8,785 bases of DNA, taken from positions 1 through 8,785 of the forward strand of contig JAKAPB010000049.1 of the NCBI GenBank assembly GCA_021823045.1, read 5' to 3'. Under the pieces are notes generated by a model that was not told where the DNA came from, did not search any database, and was given only the letters and a program-made list of their open reading frames with translations. The translations under genes were made by a program, and so were the position numbers. The stretch is from Actinomycetes bacterium (GTDB lineage Bacteria; Actinomycetota; Acidimicrobiia; Acidimicrobiales; Acidimicrobiaceae). Positions 5,593 through 8,785 of the stretch are shown here, in pieces. Positions within the stretch are counted from its first letter, which is position 1. Each line of letters opens with the position of its first letter.

Positions 5593-6819
5593 TTGAAGAT
5601 ACAACCTCCCAGTAATGCCATGAGAGTGGTCGGTTTAGGGTTCGGGCTCGGCGCGATGAGCCTATTACTCCTTCCTCAGACCGCCTTTGCCCAGTCGATT
5701 GCGAGTTCTCATCTGCTCCCCCAAATGGCAATCCGGCAGATTGGACCAACAAACGGTGGTAATGGCGATACCAATCCGTACGGGCTGGCCATCATTCCAA
5801 AGACCTTAGGCAACCTTACTGCTGGCGACATCCTCGTCACCGACTTCAATAGCTCCTCGGTTACGGGCGGCGGGACTACCATCGTGGAGGTCAACCCAAT
5901 AACTGGGACATCAAAGGTATTTTTTCAAAGCTCCGCGATCACTGGACCAGTTGGCATCGCTATCAACCCATCGGCCGATATAGTTTGGGTCACCTACTAC
6001 GGATCCGCTTCCAACGGTTCTTCATCGGGGTACGCAGTCATCTCCAATACCGGCACCCTTGTGGCCAACTACACCAACACTTCAAGTTCCTATGACGGTG
6101 TCCACAATCTCTTCGAGGGTGCGTGGGGAGCGGCCTTTGCACCTGGGGCCTTCTTCTGGAGTAACGCTGGCGCAGCCACTCCCAATGCTTCAGGGACTAC
6201 AGGGCAGGTATGGCGACTCAATCCTAACCCAACTGCGACCACAAAGAATGGCCAGCCGATCAATGCAACCTACACGCCGCTGGCGACCAGCCTGCCAACA
6301 TCTGACATGGCTGGCACCTCGTTGACACCGAGCACCGTTGCGGGGCCGCAAGGCATGGCCTATGACCCGGCTAACGGCACTCTCTACGTCACCGACGACT
6401 ATAACAACGCGATCTACGCTCTGCCAAATGCGCTGAGCGCCACGGGCCCGGTAAACCCAGTCATGGTTGCCCAAGGCGGAGCGATCAACGCACCACAAGG
6501 GATTGCAATCAATCCAGTGAATCACACGCTTTTAGTTGTGAACGGTGCAGCCAACAACGATCTTGTCGAAGTCACCACTACAGGAGAAGTCGTGGCCACC
6601 CGCACACTTGACAGTGGGGCCGCCGGGGCACTGTTCGGTCTCACAACATTTTCCGTGAGCCCTGGACATTTCGGAATCTACTTTGACGACTCGAACACTT
6701 CGTCACTCAATGAACTCAGTGCTACCACCCTCAGCTATAGCGACTCCCAATCGGTACAAACGGGTGCTGCCACCGTCTCCGCTTTTGGTGCCGAATCAAC
6801 CCCTCCGCTCCCACAATGA
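5593..6819 (+). CDS. secreted NHL-repeat beta-propeller protein
   Basis: With the TTG start the product is 408 residues. It begins with a Sec-type signal peptide: K2 and R11, a hydrophobic core at about 12-27, and likely cleavage after AFA (31-33) before QS. The mature part has NHL-type blades: NPYGLAIIP with GDILVTDFN (61-86), GPVGIAINP with VWVTYYG (119-137), GPQGMAYDP with GTLYVTDDYNNAIYALP (251-278), APQGIAINP with LLVVNGAANNDLVEV (300-327), and a weaker FGLTTFSVSP with FGIYFDDSNTSSLNEL (348-375). It should fold as a beta-propeller outside the membrane, probably in binding rather than catalysis. The mature chain is rich in Asn, Thr, Ser and Gly and has few charged residues, as in exported acidophile proteins. 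It leads a four-gene operon with an ECF sigma factor, so it is a plausible regulon member or signal sensor. Its stop overlaps the next start as ATGA. Confidence 0.85.
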   Translation: MKIQPPSNAMRVVGLGFGLGAMSLLLLPQTAFAQSIASSHLLPQMAIRQIGPTNGGNGDTNPYGLAIIPKTLGNLTAGDILVTDFNSSSVTGGGTTIVEVNPITGTSKVFFQSSAITGPVGIAINPSADIVWVTYYGSASNGSSSGYAVISNTGTLVANYTNTSSSYDGVHNLFEGAWGAAFAPGAFFWSNAGAATPNASGTTGQVWRLNPNPTATTKNGQPINATYTPLATSLPTSDMAGTSLTPSTVAGPQGMAYDPANGTLYVTDDYNNAIYALPNALSATGPVNPVMVAQGGAINAPQGIAINPVNHTLLVVNGAANNDLVEVTTTGEVVATRTLDSGAAGALFGLTTFSVSPGHFGIYFDDSNTSSLNELSATTLSYSDSQSVQTGAATVSAFGAESTPPLPQ

Positions 6820-7250
6820 GTGGAAAGACCCACGCCACCAGTGCCGGTGGAGTGGGCTCCTGGGAGATTACCTCGAAACTAGCCGACTACGCCACTGACG
6901 GCGTCAAAAGCTACGGTAGAGCGAGCAACGTCAGGTTCGATGCTCCGGTCGTAGGTAGTCTCTCAAACCCGGATCGGAAAGGCAACTGGCTTTTAGCAGC
7001 AGATGGTGAAGTCTTCCGCTTCGATGATGCCGGTCGCTACTACAACGCCTGTGGCGATGGACTGGCCGAATTGAACGGCATTCACCCCTTGAATATGCCA
7101 ATTGTGGGAATAATCAGTACGTCAGATGGTGCTGATTACTGGTTAGCCGCCAAAAACGGTGGACCGTTCAACTTCGGTGATGCGGAGATCTCTGGATCAG
7201 GCGCCAGCGAGGGAATGATCGTGGCCTCTGCAACCGGACCTCTGCTCTAG
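6816..7250 (+). CDS. small protein with degenerate actinobacterial propeller-like repeats
   Basis: This 144-residue protein contains about two and a half copies of a unit well known in actinobacterial surface proteins (PIVG..STPDG.GYWLVASDGG.FAFGDA..YGS). Copy 1 is APVVGSLSNPDRKGNWLLAA with DGEVFRFDDAGRYY (43-76). Copy 2 is MPIVGIISTSDGADYWLAA with GGPFNFGDAEISGS (94-128). A worn copy before them reads GSWEITSKLADYATDGVKSYG (14-34). The chain stops just as a further unit begins. Such units usually occur in long secreted proteins, yet this one has no signal peptide. Its ATG overlaps the propeller stop (ATGA), so it is either translationally coupled or the C-terminal part of the propeller protein separated by a frameshift. 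A fragment is a real alternative to an independent gene. Confidence 0.6.
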   Translation: MSGKTHATSAGGVGSWEITSKLADYATDGVKSYGRASNVRFDAPVVGSLSNPDRKGNWLLAADGEVFRFDDAGRYYNACGDGLAELNGIHPLNMPIVGIISTSDGADYWLAAKNGGPFNFGDAEISGSGASEGMIVASATGPLL

Positions 7251-7284
7251 GGTCGTGATCGTTATGTTATTGAGAGGGGGGGCG

Positions 7285-7776
7285 ATGCTCGAAGTGATAC
7301 TAGAAGATCTCTTCGAGTCATTCTCCCCTCTCGTGCACGCTCAGGTGCTAGCCATAGTCGGTGATGCCGCGACCAGCGATGATCTGGTCCAGGCGACATT
7401 CCTGGCCGCCCTTGACCACAAAGACTCCCTTCTAGTCGATAAAGAGCTGTTGAAGGGTTGGTTGTTGATCGTCGCACGCAACCGCGCTATTGACCATTTA
7501 CGCCGTACCAGTCGACTTGCGCAACTTGACATTAATACCCTCGACTCCAGTTACGACGAGAGTAATAATGCCCTTGATCGACTCGATATCGAGTCAGCAA
7601 TCGATACTCTCTCTGACGATCATCGCCAGGTTGTCAGAGAAGTACTGGTGAATGGAACTCCACCAGTCATTCTGGCTGAAAAACTTGGAATTCCAGAGGG
7701 AACAGTACGTTCGCGACTCCATTACGCCATCAAAATCCTTCGGACAAAGCTGGATCACGTTCATGGCACACGATAG
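7285..7776 (+). CDS. ECF-family RNA polymerase sigma factor (SigK/ECF19-like)
   Basis: The product is 163 residues. Region 2 spans about 8-75, with SDDLVQATFLAAL (31-43) and the promoter -10 recognition helix GWLLIVARNRAIDHLRR (58-74). A variable linker (76-103) follows. Region 4 (104-155) has DTLSDDHRQVV and the helix-turn-helix AEKLGIPEGTVRSRLHYA that reads the -35 box. There are no regions 1 or 3, as expected of ECF factors. I chose ATG 7285 because AGGGGGGG stands just before it; a GTG at 7255 and an ATG at 7264 are in frame but lack this. It begins 34 bases after the repeat-protein stop and overlaps the anti-sigma gene by 14 bases. Pairing with an RskA-like partner suggests the SigK/ECF19 group; this sub-group call is inference. 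Confidence 0.9.
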   Translation: MLEVILEDLFESFSPLVHAQVLAIVGDAATSDDLVQATFLAALDHKDSLLVDKELLKGWLLIVARNRAIDHLRRTSRLAQLDINTLDSSYDESNNALDRLDIESAIDTLSDDHRQVVREVLVNGTPPVILAEKLGIPEGTVRSRLHYAIKILRTKLDHVHGTR

Positions 7777-8377
7777 TTCACTGCACGAGCTCCTCGTCGA
7801 GTACACACTTGGGACACTAGATCACTCAGAACGGCACGAGTTCGAGGAACATCTGATCACCTGCGACGAATGTCGTCATGCGGTTGACCCCACCGCCCTG
7901 TTGGTCCTCGCCCTCGAAGCACAGAAGGCTAAAGCTGGGCTCCAACGGCCGGTACAAGCCACCCCCACCAAGGTCTCGAAATTACCGACCCCTTGGCTAA
8001 TCCGAACCGGAATCCTCATTATCGGTGTTGCTGCGGGCCTCCTGTTCGGAGTATCGATCGCTCGAACCCCAGCAACATCGATCAAACCCACTTATGTCAT
8101 CGAGATGGCTTCGAGCCGAACCGGAGTGGATGGGTCACTCGCCCTTTATCAGAAGCCGTGGGGGACCCAGATGAACGCTACCTTTAAGAACCTCCCCACC
8201 ACGGGGAAAATCCAAATGGTCGTCGCCACCCATTCAGGACGGGTGACCACCACTTGGCTCGGCACCAATCAATCCACTATTGCGCTCGATGCCGCTGTGC
8301 CGTACGCCACTAACGCAATCGATTGGGTCGGTGTTTACGCTGATAGTGGGAGCCTGATCGACTCATGGCGGAGGTAG
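7763..8377 (+). CDS. zinc-type membrane anti-sigma factor, RskA-like
   Basis: The ATG at 7763 gives 204 residues. The cytoplasmic part (1-78) begins with the anti-sigma pattern LLVEYTLGTLDHSERHEFEE and has the zinc motif H30-x3-C34-x2-C37 (HLITCDEC), which folds around the sigma factor and holds it inactive. One membrane span follows at about 79-100 (WLIRTGILIIGVAAGLLFGV). The outer domain (105-204) resembles the RskA C-terminal domain, with SLALYQKPWGTQMNATFKNL and KIQMVV strands. Regulated proteolysis of such proteins releases the sigma factor. In contrast to what I recall of Mycobacterium RskA, the zinc motif here is intact. An in-frame earlier start at 7652 would lie deep inside the sigma gene and is unlikely. 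The 14-base overlap with the sigma gene implies coupled translation and matched amounts of the two proteins. Confidence 0.88.
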   Translation: MAHDSSLHELLVEYTLGTLDHSERHEFEEHLITCDECRHAVDPTALLVLALEAQKAKAGLQRPVQATPTKVSKLPTPWLIRTGILIIGVAAGLLFGVSIARTPATSIKPTYVIEMASSRTGVDGSLALYQKPWGTQMNATFKNLPTTGKIQMVVATHSGRVTTTWLGTNQSTIALDAAVPYATNAIDWVGVYADSGSLIDSWRR

Positions 8378-8389
8378 GGCGCCCTACCT
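8372..8389. repeat. 18-bp perfect palindrome across the anti-sigma stop codon
   Basis: AGGTAGGGC is followed at once by its exact reverse complement GCCCTACCT, so there is no spacer, and the TAG stop (8375-8377) lies in the left arm. As RNA it could fold to a short hairpin with four unpaired loop bases, but no T-run follows, so it is not a typical intrinsic terminator. A symmetric protein-binding site or a message-stabilising hairpin are alternatives. Confidence 0.5.
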
Positions 8390-8785
8390 GCTGCAGTTAT
8401 CACCGGCAAAGACGGCCCTCCACCGGTTCCTGACGACCCGGTGGGACCGGATCTGCTCGCTCGCTTCCACCGTACCATAGGCGACCCCACCCCTTGATCC
8501 TCGCCGCATTCAGCGCCGAGAGCGAGAGAAGCGGCAATGAGTGCGTCGTCCACGCTGTTCTCGGAGCATCGATGGTCGCCGACCACGCAGCTTCGATCGC
8601 AGTGTGCGCACGCTCGCATCCGCTCCGTGAGTAACCGGCGACTTCACACGCGCGAACACCCTCCGATCCCCGCTGACCGCGCGCTACCTTCAGGGTCAGA
8701 CAACACGTCGGGGTCCCGAGACCCTGGCCCGGTCGAGTCTCCCCTAACCTGGACGTGTGCCTCTACCCGCCCAACCGAAGGCGGG
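8390..8785. other. G+C-rich gene-poor stretch with several short inverted repeats
   Basis: I recognise no gene. Two 60-base lines counted by eye (8521-8580 and 8641-8700) are 62 and 65 percent G+C, against 45-50 percent in lines at 361 and 781. An in-frame continuation after the anti-sigma stop reads about 36 codons (for example DGPPPVPDDPVGPDLLARFH) to a TGA at 8496-8498, so the anti-sigma gene may once have been longer. A 94-codon open frame on the - strand (8335-8619) has no recognisable domain. Inverted repeats are CCACCGG/CCGGTGG (8420-8444), CAGGGTC/GACCCTG (8691-8726) and CCCGCC/GGCGGG (8766-8785). Confidence 0.4.
8766..8785. terminator. terminator-like hairpin cut by the window end
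   Basis: CCCGCC and GGCGGG pair over six bases around an eight-base loop and end exactly at the window edge. G+C-rich stems of this kind are typical of actinobacterial terminators, but the bases that would show a T-run lie outside. It could end the sigma operon about 390 bases after its last stop, or serve a gene beyond the edge. Confidence 0.3.

Noticed and set aside
7255..7284. Earlier GTG/ATG starts (7255, 7264) for the sigma factor
   Set aside because: The purine-rich AGGGGGGG stands directly before ATG 7285, and region 2 of the sigma factor begins right after it. The earlier starts add ten unmatched residues.
7652..7762. Longer anti-sigma frame beginning inside the sigma gene
   Set aside because: It would overlap the region 4 helix-turn-helix coding sequence by over 100 bases. 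The typical anti-sigma N-terminus starts at ATG 7763.
8335..8619. 94-codon - strand frame in the G+C-rich right flank
   Set aside because: It starts beyond and runs back into the anti-sigma gene, and no domain is recognisable. Long open frames are expected by chance in G+C-rich DNA.

Overview
The window fits an actinobacterium of moderate G+C. My best guess is an acidophilic Acidimicrobiia relative (Ferrimicrobium or Acidithrix type), but this is inference from gene content only. Three things point that way: a maleylpyruvate-isomerase/DinB-fold protein of the mycothiol-dependent type, a short protein built from the degenerate 'PIVG...YWL...DGG.F.FGDA' repeat common in Actinobacteria, and a SigK-like ECF sigma factor with an RskA-like zinc anti-sigma factor. 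No rRNA, tRNA or CRISPR array was seen.

Layout. Bases 1-1109 hold no intact gene; about 585-1029 on the + strand looks like a decayed reading frame of unknown identity. On the - strand lie a thioredoxin-fold protein that has lost its CxxC (1110-1520) and, upstream of it, a metal-site-bearing MDMPI/DinB-fold protein (1737-2372). Bases 2373-3574 are again gene-poor. They contain a right-end hairpin of an IS200/IS605-type (TnpB) element at about 2820-2853, with no recognisable transposase beside it, and a possible frameshifted gene remnant on the - strand (2869-3265). A tight - strand pair follows: an MFS exporter (3794-5095) and a 71-residue single-span membrane protein three bases downstream (3575-3790).

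The intergenic region 5096-5592 carries two perfect inverted repeats. From 5593 to 8377, four + strand genes form what looks like one operon: a secreted NHL beta-propeller protein (TTG start), a small repeat protein overlapping it by ATGA, an ECF sigma factor, and a membrane zinc anti-sigma factor overlapping the sigma gene by 14 bases. The likely logic is that the anti-sigma factor holds the sigma factor at the membrane and releases it on an envelope signal, and that the regulon includes the secreted propeller. The regulatory link is inferred from gene order and was not tested. An 18-base palindrome sits across the anti-sigma stop codon. The last 400 bases are richer in G+C, with no recognised gene and several short inverted repeats.

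Coding density is only about 60 percent, with relics in the gaps. This reads as an accessory, decaying stretch around one well-kept regulatory operon.
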